26,053 nt of DNA from Deltaproteobacteria bacterium (lineage in GTDB: Bacteria; Desulfobacterota; Binatia; Binatales; Binataceae): assembly GCA_021786815.1 (NCBI GenBank), contig JAJYMR010000387.1:1-26053 (forward strand). Direction: 5' to 3'. The position numbers and the translations under genes are program-made. This document shows positions 7,416 through 14,864 of the stretch, piece by piece. The notes under the pieces are model-generated. The model worked only from the letters and a program-made list of their open reading frames with translations. It was not told where the DNA came from and did no database searches. Each line of letters starts with the position of its first letter. Within the stretch, counting starts at the first letter, position 1.

Positions 7416-8606
7416 ATGCCGCAGGCTCATTTCTTTGCCGAGAATCCCAGGGTGGTTGGTCTCGATCCCGCCAAGGTCGACGCGCTGCTCGAGCGCGCCG
7501 GGCGCGAGGTCAGCGAAGGTCTTCTGCCGTCGGCCCAGGTCGCGATCGCGCGCAACGGGAAAATCGCCGCGATGAAGACGTTCGGGCGCGCCGTGCAGGG
7601 CGGCGTCGATAAATCCGCCGCCAACGACACGCTCTACACCATCTTTTCCTGCACCAAGGCGATTATCTCCTCGGCAATCTGGATTCTAATCGGCGAGGGC
7701 AGGCTCGACGTGCGCGAGCGCGTCGCCGACATAATCCCCGAGTTCGGCACCAACGGTAAGGACGTCATCACGGTCGAGCAGGTGATGCTCCATGTCGGCG
7801 GCTTTCCCAACGCGCCCTATCCGCAATCGGAATGGAACGACCGCGCAAAGCGGCTCGAGCGGTTCTCCAAATGGCGGCTCGAATGGCCGGTCGGAAGCCG
7901 CTACGAATACCATCCAACCTCCGGCTTCTGGGTACTCGGCGAGATAATCGACCGGCGTTCGGGGCGCGATTTTCGCGCGTTCGTGCGCGAGCGGATCGCG
8001 CTTGCGCTCGGGCTGCCCGAGCTTTTCGTGGGACTTCCGCGCGAGCTTGGCGCGAGAGCCGCCGACGTCGTTTATGTCGGCGAACCGCTCAGCGACGAGG
8101 AGCGCAAAAAGCTCGGGCTTCCGCCACGGCCGGAAACCGAAATCACTGAAACGGCGATACTCGGCTTCAACAATCCCGCCGCGCGCGAATCAGGCGTTCC
8201 GGGCGGCGGCGGAATCACCACGGCCGGCGATCTGGCGCTCTTTTACCAGGGATTGCTGCACAATCGCGGCGTGAACGGCGAACCGCTCTGGAAGCCCGAG
8301 ACGCTCAAGGACGCGCTCGTCGTGCGCAGCGGCGATCTGCGCGATCCCGTGTTCAACGTGCGATGCAACCGGGCGCTCGGCGTGTGGATAGCGGGCGACG
8401 ACGGCTTCGCGAATTTCCGCGGTTTCGGCAAGACCAACTCGCCGCTTGCCTTCGGGCACGGCGGCGCGGGCGGACAAATCGGATGGGCCGATCCGGCGAC
8501 CGGAATCTCGTTCGCCTACTGCACCAACGGGTTCGACCGCAACGATCTCAGGCAGGGACGGCGCGGCGTCGCGCTCTCGAGCCTTGCCGCGTCATGCCTG
8601 GCCTGA
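7416..8606 (+). CDS. Serine hydrolase of the beta-lactamase/esterase (class C-like) fold
   Basis: A 396-residue protein of the large beta-lactamase-related family, which includes class C beta-lactamases, EstB esterases and D-aminopeptidases. The nucleophile motif S-x-x-K is S78-C-T-K81. The second motif is Y165-H-P instead of the common Y-x-N, preceded by S-R-Y-E-Y and followed by the usual G-x-x-x-L-G-E-I-I. The third motif is F-G-H348-G-G-A-G-G, the form typical of EstB-like esterases and of many proteins of unknown substrate. No signal peptide is visible, so it is probably cytoplasmic, which argues against a true beta-lactamase. GAGGGGGA precedes the ATG. It lies 85 bases after arnD on the same strand; a link to arn is not shown. 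Substrate unknown. Confidence 0.85.
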   Translation: MPQAHFFAENPRVVGLDPAKVDALLERAGREVSEGLLPSAQVAIARNGKIAAMKTFGRAVQGGVDKSAANDTLYTIFSCTKAIISSAIWILIGEGRLDVRERVADIIPEFGTNGKDVITVEQVMLHVGGFPNAPYPQSEWNDRAKRLERFSKWRLEWPVGSRYEYHPTSGFWVLGEIIDRRSGRDFRAFVRERIALALGLPELFVGLPRELGARAADVVYVGEPLSDEERKKLGLPPRPETEITETAILGFNNPAARESGVPGGGGITTAGDLALFYQGLLHNRGVNGEPLWKPETLKDALVVRSGDLRDPVFNVRCNRALGVWIAGDDGFANFRGFGKTNSPLAFGHGGAGGQIGWADPATGISFAYCTNGFDRNDLRQGRRGVALSSLAASCLA

Positions 8607-8664
8607 CGCGGCGTTCCGGCGTAGAGGCGAGGTTGCTAATGGGAAGGCGCGATGTCAGCGCTTG

Positions 8665-9960
8665 TCAGTCGCGGAACGGGTTCCTGAGCACGATCGTCGC
8701 GTCGCGCGAGGCGCCCACGCCGACCATCGCGATCGGCACTCCGGCCAGTTCGCCGAGCCGTTCGATATAACGCCGCGCGTTGGGCGGCAGGTCTTCGAGC
8801 GATTGCGCGCCGTTCAGACTGCCGCTCCATCCGGGCATCTCTTCGTAAACCGGCTTCGCCTTGGCAAGCGCATGACGCGCCGGCGGCATCTCGTCGTGCC
8901 GCTCCTTGCCGACCGTGTAGGCGACGCAGATCTTCACCGGATCGATTCCGCTCAGCACGTCGAGTTTGGTGACCGCCAGCGCCCACATCCCGTTCGCTCT
9001 GACCGCGTAGCGCGATAGCACCGCGTCGAACCATCCGATACGCCGCGGCCGTCCGGTCGCGCTGCCGAACTCTCCGCCCTCGCTGCGAAGCCGATCGCCG
9101 AGCTTGCCATGGATTTCGCTCGGGAACGGACCCGAGCCGACCCTGGTCGTGTACGCCTTGCTGATTCCGAGGGTCGCGTCGAGCTTTCCGGGCGGCAGGC
9201 CGCCGCCGGCGAACACCGCGCTTGCGATGCAGTTCGAGGATGTAACGAACGGGTAAGTGCCGTAATCGATATCGAGCATCGTGCCGTGCGCGCCCTCGAA
9301 AAGAACGCGCTGTCCCCGGCGGACCGCGTCGGCGACGAATGCGCCCGTGTCGCAGAGATAGGGCAGGATGCGCCGGCGCAGCTTCTGCATCGCCTCGACC
9401 AACTCGCCGCCGTTGAGCGGCTTGGCCTTGAGGACGGACTTCAGGTAAAGGTTTTTCTCCGCGATGTTGCGTTCGAGCTTCTCGCGGAAGGTCTTCCAGT
9501 CCACGAGATCGTCGAAGCGCAATCCCTGGCGCGACATCTTGTCTTCGTACGCCGGGCCGATTCCGAAGCCGGTCGTGCCGATTGCGCTCTTGCCGAGGCG
9601 AGCTTCGCGCGCGCGGTCGATCGCGCGATGATACGGCATCACCATATGCGCGTCGTAGCTGAGGCGGAGCCGGTTGTCTCCGACGAGGAATGAGCGCTTT
9701 TTGAGCGCGTCGACTTCCTCGAGCAGCGCGAAGGGATCGACCACGGTTCCGGAGCCGACCACGCATACCTTGCCGTCGTGCAGCGCGCCCGAGGGCACCA
9801 GGCGCAGCACGAATTTCTCGCCGTTCACGACCAGCGTATGGGCGGCGTTGTTTCCGCCCTGAAAGCGAACCACTACGTCAGCGTCCGCCGCGAGCAGGTC
9901 GACGATTTTCCCCTTGCCCTCGTCGCCCCACTGCGAGCCGACCACCGCCACTGTTCTCAT
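8665..9960 (-). CDS. purA: Adenylosuccinate synthetase
   Basis: A 431-residue protein, the normal length. PurA joins IMP and aspartate, using GTP, to give adenylosuccinate, the committed step to AMP. The sequence shows Q-W-G-D-E-G-K-G-K (10-18), with catalytic D13 in the GTP-binding loop, N-N-A-A-H-T with H41, the I-G-T-T-G-x-G-I-G-P-A-Y-x-D-K IMP loop (about 127-141), E-G-A-H-G-x-x-L-D-x-D-x-G-T-Y-P-F-V-T-S, and the C-terminal guanine-binding T-K-L-D-V-L. It is the last gene of the minus-strand operon after the aminotransferase and serA, 85 bases downstream of serA. That pairing with serine synthesis is unusual. Confidence 0.97.
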   Translation of the reverse strand: MRTVAVVGSQWGDEGKGKIVDLLAADADVVVRFQGGNNAAHTLVVNGEKFVLRLVPSGALHDGKVCVVGSGTVVDPFALLEEVDALKKRSFLVGDNRLRLSYDAHMVMPYHRAIDRAREARLGKSAIGTTGFGIGPAYEDKMSRQGLRFDDLVDWKTFREKLERNIAEKNLYLKSVLKAKPLNGGELVEAMQKLRRRILPYLCDTGAFVADAVRRGQRVLFEGAHGTMLDIDYGTYPFVTSSNCIASAVFAGGGLPPGKLDATLGISKAYTTRVGSGPFPSEIHGKLGDRLRSEGGEFGSATGRPRRIGWFDAVLSRYAVRANGMWALAVTKLDVLSGIDPVKICVAYTVGKERHDEMPPARHALAKAKPVYEEMPGWSGSLNGAQSLEDLPPNARRYIERLGELAGVPIAMVGVGASRDATIVLRNPFRD

Positions 9961-10045
9961 AGCGTCATCCGATGAGGCGCCTGCGCCGCAAACCGATGGC
10001 GCGCCAATGCCCTGATTGTATGACCCCGCACAAAAGCGCTTTCGC

Positions 10046-11638
10046 TCAGAGCTTGAGCAGCGAGGCGGACGTGATGGCCGGGATGGTCTTAAGGCGCTCC
10101 AGCACGGCGGCCGGCACCGCTTCGTCCACTTCGACGAGACTTAGCGCCATCCCGCCGATCCGGTCACGTCCCAATTCAAGCCCCGCGATATTGATTCCCG
10201 CCTGCCCCAGGATGGTTCCGACGGCTCCGACAACGCCGGGAACGTCGCGGTTGTGCAGCATCAGCAGGTAGCCCTCGGGGACCGTCTCGACGCGATAGCC
10301 GTCGATGCGCACGATCCTGGGCGCTCTGCCCAGCACCGCGCCCGAGACTTCATGCTCGCCCACGCGGGTCTTCACGTTGACCGTGAGCATGTTGACGTAG
10401 TCGATTTTCTCGCGCGAGCGGGTGTCGGTCACGTTGATTCCGCGCTCGCGGGCAAGGAAGGGCGCGTTGACGAAGTTGAGCGGCTCGTCGAGGAACGAGC
10501 TCAGAATTCCCTTGATCACGGCCGCCGTGATCGGCTCGGTGTTGAGGCTCGCGGCGTCGCCGGCGAAACCGACCGTGACCTGGCTGGGCGCCTCGCTGAT
10601 GAGCTGCGCGGCCAGGCGGCCGAGCTTCTCGGCGAGCTTCATGTACGGTTCCAGCGCCTCGAGTTCCTTGGGCGAGAGCGCCGGGATGTTCACCGCGTTG
10701 CGGACGGTTCCCTCGAGCAGGAAGTCGCTGACCTGATGAGCGATATCGACGGCGACCTGCACCTGCGCCTCGTCGGTCGCGGCGCCGAGATGCGGCGTGA
10801 CGATCACGCTGTCGAGCTTGAGCAGGGGATGGTCGGCCGGAGGAGGCTCCTGCTCGAAAACGTCGAGCGCCGCTCCCGCGGCCTTGCCCGAATTGAGCGC
10901 TTCGACGAGCGCCTCCTCGTCAACGATTCCGCCGCGGGCGCAATTGATGATGCGCACGCCCTTTTTCATCCGCTCGAAGGCGGCTCGTCCGATCAGTCCG
11001 CGCGTGTCGTCGGTCAACGGGGCGTGAACCGTGATGAAGTCGGAGCGCTCGAACAGCTCGTCGAGGCCGACCAGCTCGACGCCGGCCCGGGAAGCGGCTT
11101 CGGCGGTCACGAGCGGGTCGAACCCGATCACTTTCATCTTGAGGCCAAGCGCGCGGTCGGCGACGATACGGCCGATATTGCCGAGTCCGATGACGCCGAG
11201 AGTCTTGTTGCAGATCTCGGCGCCGGTGAACTTGCCGCGGTCCCATTTGCCGCCCTTGAGCGCGGCGTTGGCGGCCGGGATATGGCGCGCCAGCGCCATC
11301 ATCATCGAGATTGCATGCTCGGCGGTGGTGACGCTGTTGCCCGTCGGGCTGTTCATCACCACGATTCCGCGCCGGGTCGCAGCTTCGAGGTCGACGTTGT
11401 CAATGCCGACGCCGGCGCGTCCGATCACCTTGAGCGAGTCGGCGTGCTCGACGACTTCGCGCGTGACCTTGGTCGCGCTCCGGATCACCAGCGCGTCGTA
11501 GGGCGCGATTATCTCTGCAAGCTGGGGCGGCTTGAGCCCGGTCTTTATGTCGACTTCAAACTCGGGATGGCTCTTCAGGACTTCGATTCCGGCGGCCGCC
11601 AGCGAGTCACTCAAAAGGACACGAAACTTTTGCGCCAT
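10046..11638 (-). CDS. serA: D-3-phosphoglycerate dehydrogenase (long, ACT-containing form)
   Basis: A 530-residue SerA that oxidises 3-phosphoglycerate to 3-phosphohydroxypyruvate with NAD, the first step of serine synthesis. Domains in order: substrate/nucleotide-binding core with G-L-G-N-I-G (151-156), catalytic R235 (N-C-A-R-G-G), E264 (F-E-Q-E-P) and H283 (T-P-H-L-G-A); an intervening ASB allosteric domain (about 315-445); and a C-terminal ACT domain (about 457-530, M-L-H-N-R-D-V-P-G-V-V-G), the usual serine-feedback site. This is the long type I form found in mycobacteria, Bacillus and many deep Gram-negative lineages, not the short E. coli form. The start is six bases after the aminotransferase stop. 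Confidence 0.97.
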   Translation of the reverse strand: MAQKFRVLLSDSLAAAGIEVLKSHPEFEVDIKTGLKPPQLAEIIAPYDALVIRSATKVTREVVEHADSLKVIGRAGVGIDNVDLEAATRRGIVVMNSPTGNSVTTAEHAISMMMALARHIPAANAALKGGKWDRGKFTGAEICNKTLGVIGLGNIGRIVADRALGLKMKVIGFDPLVTAEAASRAGVELVGLDELFERSDFITVHAPLTDDTRGLIGRAAFERMKKGVRIINCARGGIVDEEALVEALNSGKAAGAALDVFEQEPPPADHPLLKLDSVIVTPHLGAATDEAQVQVAVDIAHQVSDFLLEGTVRNAVNIPALSPKELEALEPYMKLAEKLGRLAAQLISEAPSQVTVGFAGDAASLNTEPITAAVIKGILSSFLDEPLNFVNAPFLARERGINVTDTRSREKIDYVNMLTVNVKTRVGEHEVSGAVLGRAPRIVRIDGYRVETVPEGYLLMLHNRDVPGVVGAVGTILGQAGINIAGLELGRDRIGGMALSLVEVDEAVPAAVLERLKTIPAITSASLLKL

Positions 11639-11644
11639 CTGCGC

Positions 11645-12796
11645 TTACACACCCCTTGCGATACGGGCTTGCACTGCGGCTACGCCTGCCCCCATTTGGA
11701 CGTCCATACCCTGATGCCGCAGGGCGATTTCAAGACCGCTCACCGCAACCAGCATATCAAACGGGCTTAAGTTGCCCATGTGCCCGATACGCACAAGCCG
11801 GCCCTTCATCTGGTCCTGGCCGCCCTGGACCGACACGCCAAGCGTGTCGCGCATGTACTTGACCACCTTGCCGGTATCAATTCCCTCGGGAGCAAGGATT
11901 CCGGTCACGCCCGGCGCGGGACTGTCGGGCGAGATAAGCTTCATTCCCAACGCCCGGGCCGCGTCGCGCGTTGCTTCCGCCATAATTGCGTGGCGCGCGT
12001 AAACCTTCTCGAGTCCCTCGGCATGAAGCATCTCGAGCGACTTGTTGAGGCCCGAGATCAGCGACACGGCGGGCGTGAAAGCCGTCGTATGCTCTTCGCG
12101 CTGGGCCTTCAGTTCGCGGCTCAGGTCGAAGTAAAAGCGGGGCGTCTTGCTTTTTTTCACGCTGTCCCAGGCGCGCGGCGAGAGCGCGATCATCCCGAGT
12201 CCCGGCGGCAGCATCAGCGCCTTCTGGCTTCCGGTCACGAGCGCGTCGACACCCCATTCATCCATCTTCTGCTCGAAGACGCCGACCGAGGTGATTCCGT
12301 CAACCACGAGCAGAACGTCGCGATTGCGGGTTATTTTGCCGATCTCGGCCACCGGATGAAGCGTGCAGGTCGAGGTTTCGCTCGCTTGCACAAAGACCGC
12401 CCGCGCTTCGGGATGGGCCTTGAGCGCGTCCTCGATTTCTCCGGGACGAACGCCGCGGCCCCATTCGACCTTTATCTCATGGGGCACCATCCCATACGTC
12501 TTGAGCATCTTGCCCCATCGCTCACCGAACTTGCCGCCGTTGACGAAGATGGCGTGTTCGCCGGGCGAGAGCAGGTTGGTAACCGAGGACTCCATCGCGC
12601 CGGTGCCCGAAGCGGCGAACAGGATCACTTCCTGCTGCGTTCCGAACAGCGGTTTCAGGCGTTCGCGCGCCTGATCGAGCACCGCGGAGAACTGGGGTGT
12701 GCGATGGTGAATGATCGGCTGCGCCATCTCGAGCAGTACTTCCGGAGGCACAGCAGCCGGTCCCGGTGTGAACAAATATTTCTTAACTGGTGGCAT
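11645..12796 (-). CDS. Class V PLP aminotransferase (serine-pyruvate/alanine-glyoxylate type; possible phosphoserine transaminase)
   Basis: A 383-residue fold type I aminotransferase. Seen are F-T-P-G-P (9-13), I-I-H-H-R-T (28-33), A-S-G-T-G-A-M-E (62-69), D166 that holds the PLP ring nitrogen, and the Schiff-base lysine K192 in G-S-Q-K-A-L-M-L-P-P-G. This is the signature of alanine-glyoxylate/serine-pyruvate aminotransferases. In many bacteria and archaea that lack SerC, a member of this group sits directly upstream of serA and acts as the phosphoserine aminotransferase. That role is plausible here from the six-base spacing to serA. An alternative is glycine/serine interconversion in one-carbon metabolism. 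First gene of the operon, behind a 118-base leader with a terminator. No clear Shine-Dalgarno precedes the ATG, and an in-frame TGA at 12806-12808 rules out an upstream start. Confidence 0.9.
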   Translation of the reverse strand: MPPVKKYLFTPGPAAVPPEVLLEMAQPIIHHRTPQFSAVLDQARERLKPLFGTQQEVILFAASGTGAMESSVTNLLSPGEHAIFVNGGKFGERWGKMLKTYGMVPHEIKVEWGRGVRPGEIEDALKAHPEARAVFVQASETSTCTLHPVAEIGKITRNRDVLLVVDGITSVGVFEQKMDEWGVDALVTGSQKALMLPPGLGMIALSPRAWDSVKKSKTPRFYFDLSRELKAQREEHTTAFTPAVSLISGLNKSLEMLHAEGLEKVYARHAIMAEATRDAARALGMKLISPDSPAPGVTGILAPEGIDTGKVVKYMRDTLGVSVQGGQDQMKGRLVRIGHMGNLSPFDMLVAVSGLEIALRHQGMDVQMGAGVAAVQARIARGV

Positions 12797-12914
12797 CGTA
12801 TTTGATCAGCGTGCTGACGGGACGAGCCGCAAGCCAAAAAAAAGGGCCGGTATCCGCTCGTGGCGGATCGCCAGTCCCCGATTTTCGTCCCGCAGCCCTT
12901 TCGGGCTCCTTCCC
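12797..12914 (-). ncRNA. Structured 5' leader of the aminotransferase-serA-purA operon (attenuator or riboswitch candidate)
   Basis: Read on the minus strand from the predicted start near 12914. First comes a perfect five-pair hairpin AGCCC-GAAA-GGGCT (12894-12907) with a GNRA loop, then a single-stranded-looking stretch, then a strong intrinsic terminator (12836-12879), then the start codon at 12796. GCTGCGGGACGA (12885-12896) can also pair with TCGTCCCGTCAGC (12813-12825), giving 12 pairs with one bulge. This long-range helix would enclose the terminator and would disrupt the 3' arm of the first hairpin. I do not recognise a known riboswitch class, nor a T-box, nor a Ser/Gly-rich leader peptide. 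It could instead be a stand-alone RNA of about 79 nt. Confidence 0.5.
12836..12879 (-). terminator. Intrinsic terminator inside the serine/purA operon leader
   Basis: On the minus strand, ATCCGC (12863-12868) pairs with GCGGAT (12852-12857) around a five-base loop. The stem is extended by CTGG/CCGG and GGGG/CCCT with small bulges, and is followed directly by eight T residues (12843 down to 12836). No minus-strand gene ends upstream, because the gene to the right is on the plus strand. The terminator therefore sits between the promoter and the first codon, as in attenuation. Confidence 0.75.
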
Positions 12915-12920
12915 ATCAAC

Positions 12921-12949
12921 TGAATAGAGTACCTGACTTTCGAAGTCAA
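12921..12949 (-). promoter_or_regulatory. Sigma-70-like promoter of the aminotransferase-serA-purA operon
   Basis: On the minus strand TTGACT (12944-12949, five of six -35 bases) and TATTCA (12921-12926, three of six -10 bases) are separated by exactly 17 bases. Transcription would begin near 12914, just before the first leader hairpin. The match to the -35 and the spacing are good; the -10 is moderate. Confidence 0.5.
12934..12948. promoter_or_regulatory. Palindromic operator candidate overlapping the -35 region
   Basis: TGACTTTCGAAGTCA has six-base arms TGACTT/AAGTCA around a three-base centre. It covers the -35 and the start of the spacer of the serine/purA promoter, a position typical for repressor binding. 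The regulator is unknown and no regulator gene is adjacent. Confidence 0.4.
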
Positions 12950-13077
12950 GGTAAGGCGGGCTTACGACACGGTAGCGGGCGATTCCTCCACACGCTCGCG
13001 CACCGGGTCAGGCGCGCCGAGAACGCGCGCGCGTTGAAAAACCCGCAAGCCAGTTGTTAAAGGTGAGTACGCTTTCG

Positions 13078-14109
13078 ATGGCTATCGAGTACGAGATTCG
13101 TGATGGTGCGCTGGTCTGGATCAAAAATCCGGTGACCGGCGTGGTTTCATATGTTGTAGACCTGAGCGGAAAGAGCTTCGCCTTCACGCTCAGCGCCCAT
13201 GAGCATCCGGGCCCCGAGGCTCCGCCGCTCAGCGACGAGGCGGTTCGCCACGCGACCTCCGTCTGCCCGTTCTGCCCCGGCAACGAGAATCAGACCACGG
13301 CGGAGCTTTTCCGTCTTGCGCGCGAGGAGGTGTCCGGATGGACCGGCGATCCGTCGCAGGACGGCGCGGAATGGGTAATCCGCGTGATCAACAACCTCTT
13401 CCCGCGCATCCCGAGCGAACTGACCGGCGGACGCAACGAATCCTACATCGTGATCGAGGACCCGCGTCACTTCATTGACCGGCCGCGCTCGGTGGGCGAC
13501 CTGCTCTTCACCGGGATTCTCGGTGAGGAGCACTTTGCCCGGCTTATCGCGACCGACGCGCGCGTGATGCGCCGCGCGATGGAGAATCAGCAGGTCCGGT
13601 CGGCGATTGTGCGCAAGAACCAGGGACGCGAGTCGGGCGCCTCGCAGCCGCATCCCCATCAGCAGATAATCGGTTCTCCCGAGCCGCTGCCCGCAATCCA
13701 GGCCGAGGCGCGCGCCGAACGCGAGAATCCGAATCTATGGAACGAGATGATCGAGCTGTTCGAGCGCCTGGGCCTGATTATCGACAGCACCGACGGGGTC
13801 GTCACCTACGCGAGCCCGATCGGCGCGTTTCCACGAAGCTATGACGTCGTGATGCCCGAGTTCCGCGGGCTTTTGACGGACCTCGAACCCGCCAGGGTTC
13901 GCGAATTCGCGCACGCGCTCTATCGTATCCTGCGCATCCTCGGGCCGCTTCCGCTCGATTACGAAATCCATCAGGGCGAGGGACTTCCGCTCCACGCGCA
14001 TATCAATGCCCGGCTGTTTCCCTATTCGAACGTCGCGGGCACGCTGAACATCCCGAATACGCTTCTCGAGCGCGCCGCCGCGATACGCAAGGCGCTCGCC
14101 CGCGGCTAG
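13078..14109 (+). CDS. GalT-family (HIT superfamily) sugar-1-phosphate nucleotidylyltransferase
   Basis: A 343-residue protein of the galactose-1-phosphate uridylyltransferase family, which swaps a nucleotide between a UDP- or ADP-sugar and a sugar 1-phosphate through a uridylyl- or adenylyl-histidine. It shows the zinc-type C63-P-F-C66-P-G-N-E motif, V-I-N-N-L-F-P-R (103-110), and the active site Q-P-H-P-H-Q-Q (190-196), where the second His of H192-P-H194 is the nucleophile. Classical GalT has H-P-H-G-Q; here Gly is Gln. H-A-H-I-N-A-R-L is seen near the end. No galK, galE or galM lies nearby, so galactose use is not implied; an ADP-glucose phosphorylase or sugar-nucleotide salvage role is possible. 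The ATG at 13078 has AAAGGTGA upstream; in-frame GTG (13063) and TTG (13054) are less likely. Confidence 0.8.
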   Translation: MAIEYEIRDGALVWIKNPVTGVVSYVVDLSGKSFAFTLSAHEHPGPEAPPLSDEAVRHATSVCPFCPGNENQTTAELFRLAREEVSGWTGDPSQDGAEWVIRVINNLFPRIPSELTGGRNESYIVIEDPRHFIDRPRSVGDLLFTGILGEEHFARLIATDARVMRRAMENQQVRSAIVRKNQGRESGASQPHPHQQIIGSPEPLPAIQAEARAERENPNLWNEMIELFERLGLIIDSTDGVVTYASPIGAFPRSYDVVMPEFRGLLTDLEPARVREFAHALYRILRILGPLPLDYEIHQGEGLPLHAHINARLFPYSNVAGTLNIPNTLLERAAAIRKALARG

Positions 14110-14179
14110 TCCCGCGCGAGCGGCCTGCAATCCTTCGACGGCGCGGCCTTACCGATCATCGTCGGCTCGTTCCTTTTCG

Positions 14180-14192
14180 GTTACTAAGTAAC
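14180..14192. promoter_or_regulatory. Palindrome GTTACTAAGTAAC upstream of the GNAT-like gene
   Basis: A perfect inverted repeat with six-base arms around one central A. It lies 23 bases upstream of a -10-like TATACT (14216-14221), i.e. around the -35 position, and 36 bases before the ATG at 14229. It is strikingly AT-rich for this genome. Probable regulator site; the regulator is not identified. Confidence 0.35.
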
Positions 14193-14228
14193 GCCGGCCG
14201 GGTTGCAGCGAGGGCTATACTTGGGGAC

Positions 14229-14864
14229 ATGGGGATCATAACTGCCGTTCGTGGCTTGGCGAGTTTCGACGGCGTTTCGCATCTTCCACGCGCAGTCATG
14301 GCCGCTCTGAAGCCGCTCGACTTTCACATCCATCTGAGCCAGAAAAATGAGCCGCTCGACGCCCCCCCCGGCGTCCGATTTTACGCCGACGCCCTCGACC
14401 GGCTTCGCGAGCATAGGAGCAGGCGCAAGGACCTCCCGAATGAGTTCTGGCGCGATGAAATCAACGGCGCCCGGTATTGCGCGATTGCGGAAAAAAATGG
14501 GCAGATCGCCGGTGTGCTGTGGATCTATCCTTACCCCGCAAAGCGCCCGTTCCTGGTGCTCGCTCCGGGCGATTCTGAGATCAGTGCTGCCTATGTTCTC
14601 CCCGAGTTTCGCGGTTGCAGCCTTTACAGGCCGCTGGGCTTCTTTTTGAGGCGCTGGTGGCTCGATTCACACGGTGGTCGCATCTTCGCCGTGGCTGCAT
14701 CCAACAGCCCGATCACGCTTAACATATTGCCGCGCAATGGATACCGGCATGTGGCCACCTTGCGTCGCAATTCGCTATTCGGTCCGCGCTTCCATACTGC
14801 CCAGGTGCTGCCCCGTCACGATCTCTCCCAGACAGCTCTACGGACCGCTGATTCGCCACTCTAG
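14229..14864 (+). CDS. Putative GNAT-like acyltransferase-fold protein
   Basis: A 211-residue protein, probably of the GNAT acetyl-CoA transferase superfamily. The middle looks like the GNAT core: a strand with I-A-G-V-L-W-I-Y (about 93-100), then an acceptor-side strand and the acetyl-CoA loop region A-Y-V-L-P-E-F-R-G-C-S-L-Y (about 120-132, compare V-x-P-x-x-R-G-x-G), and N-S-P-I-T-L-N-I-L-P-R-N-G-Y (about 158-171), the usual asparagine and G-Y of motif B. The R/Q-x-x-G-x-G/A loop is degenerate, so activity is uncertain. Codon choice is less GC-biased than in the neighbours. A run of eight C at 14362-14369 lies inside the coding frame. It overlaps the convergent amidase by four bases at the stop codons. 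Substrate unknown. Confidence 0.55.
   Translation: MGIITAVRGLASFDGVSHLPRAVMAALKPLDFHIHLSQKNEPLDAPPGVRFYADALDRLREHRSRRKDLPNEFWRDEINGARYCAIAEKNGQIAGVLWIYPYPAKRPFLVLAPGDSEISAAYVLPEFRGCSLYRPLGFFLRRWWLDSHGGRIFAVAASNSPITLNILPRNGYRHVATLRRNSLFGPRFHTAQVLPRHDLSQTALRTADSPL

Noticed and set aside
7416..8606. A true class C beta-lactamase (resistance gene)
   Set aside because: No signal peptide, Y-H-P in place of Y-x-N and H-G-G in place of K-T-G point to an esterase-like serine hydrolase.
10253..11770. 505-codon open frame antisense to serA
   Set aside because: Shadow of a highly conserved gene; no recognisable domain.
12797..12916. Possible leader peptide from the ATG at 12914-12916 through the terminator
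   Set aside because: It would be 36 codons with no ribosome site and no cluster of Ser, Gly or Ala codons, so classic translational attenuation is not supported.
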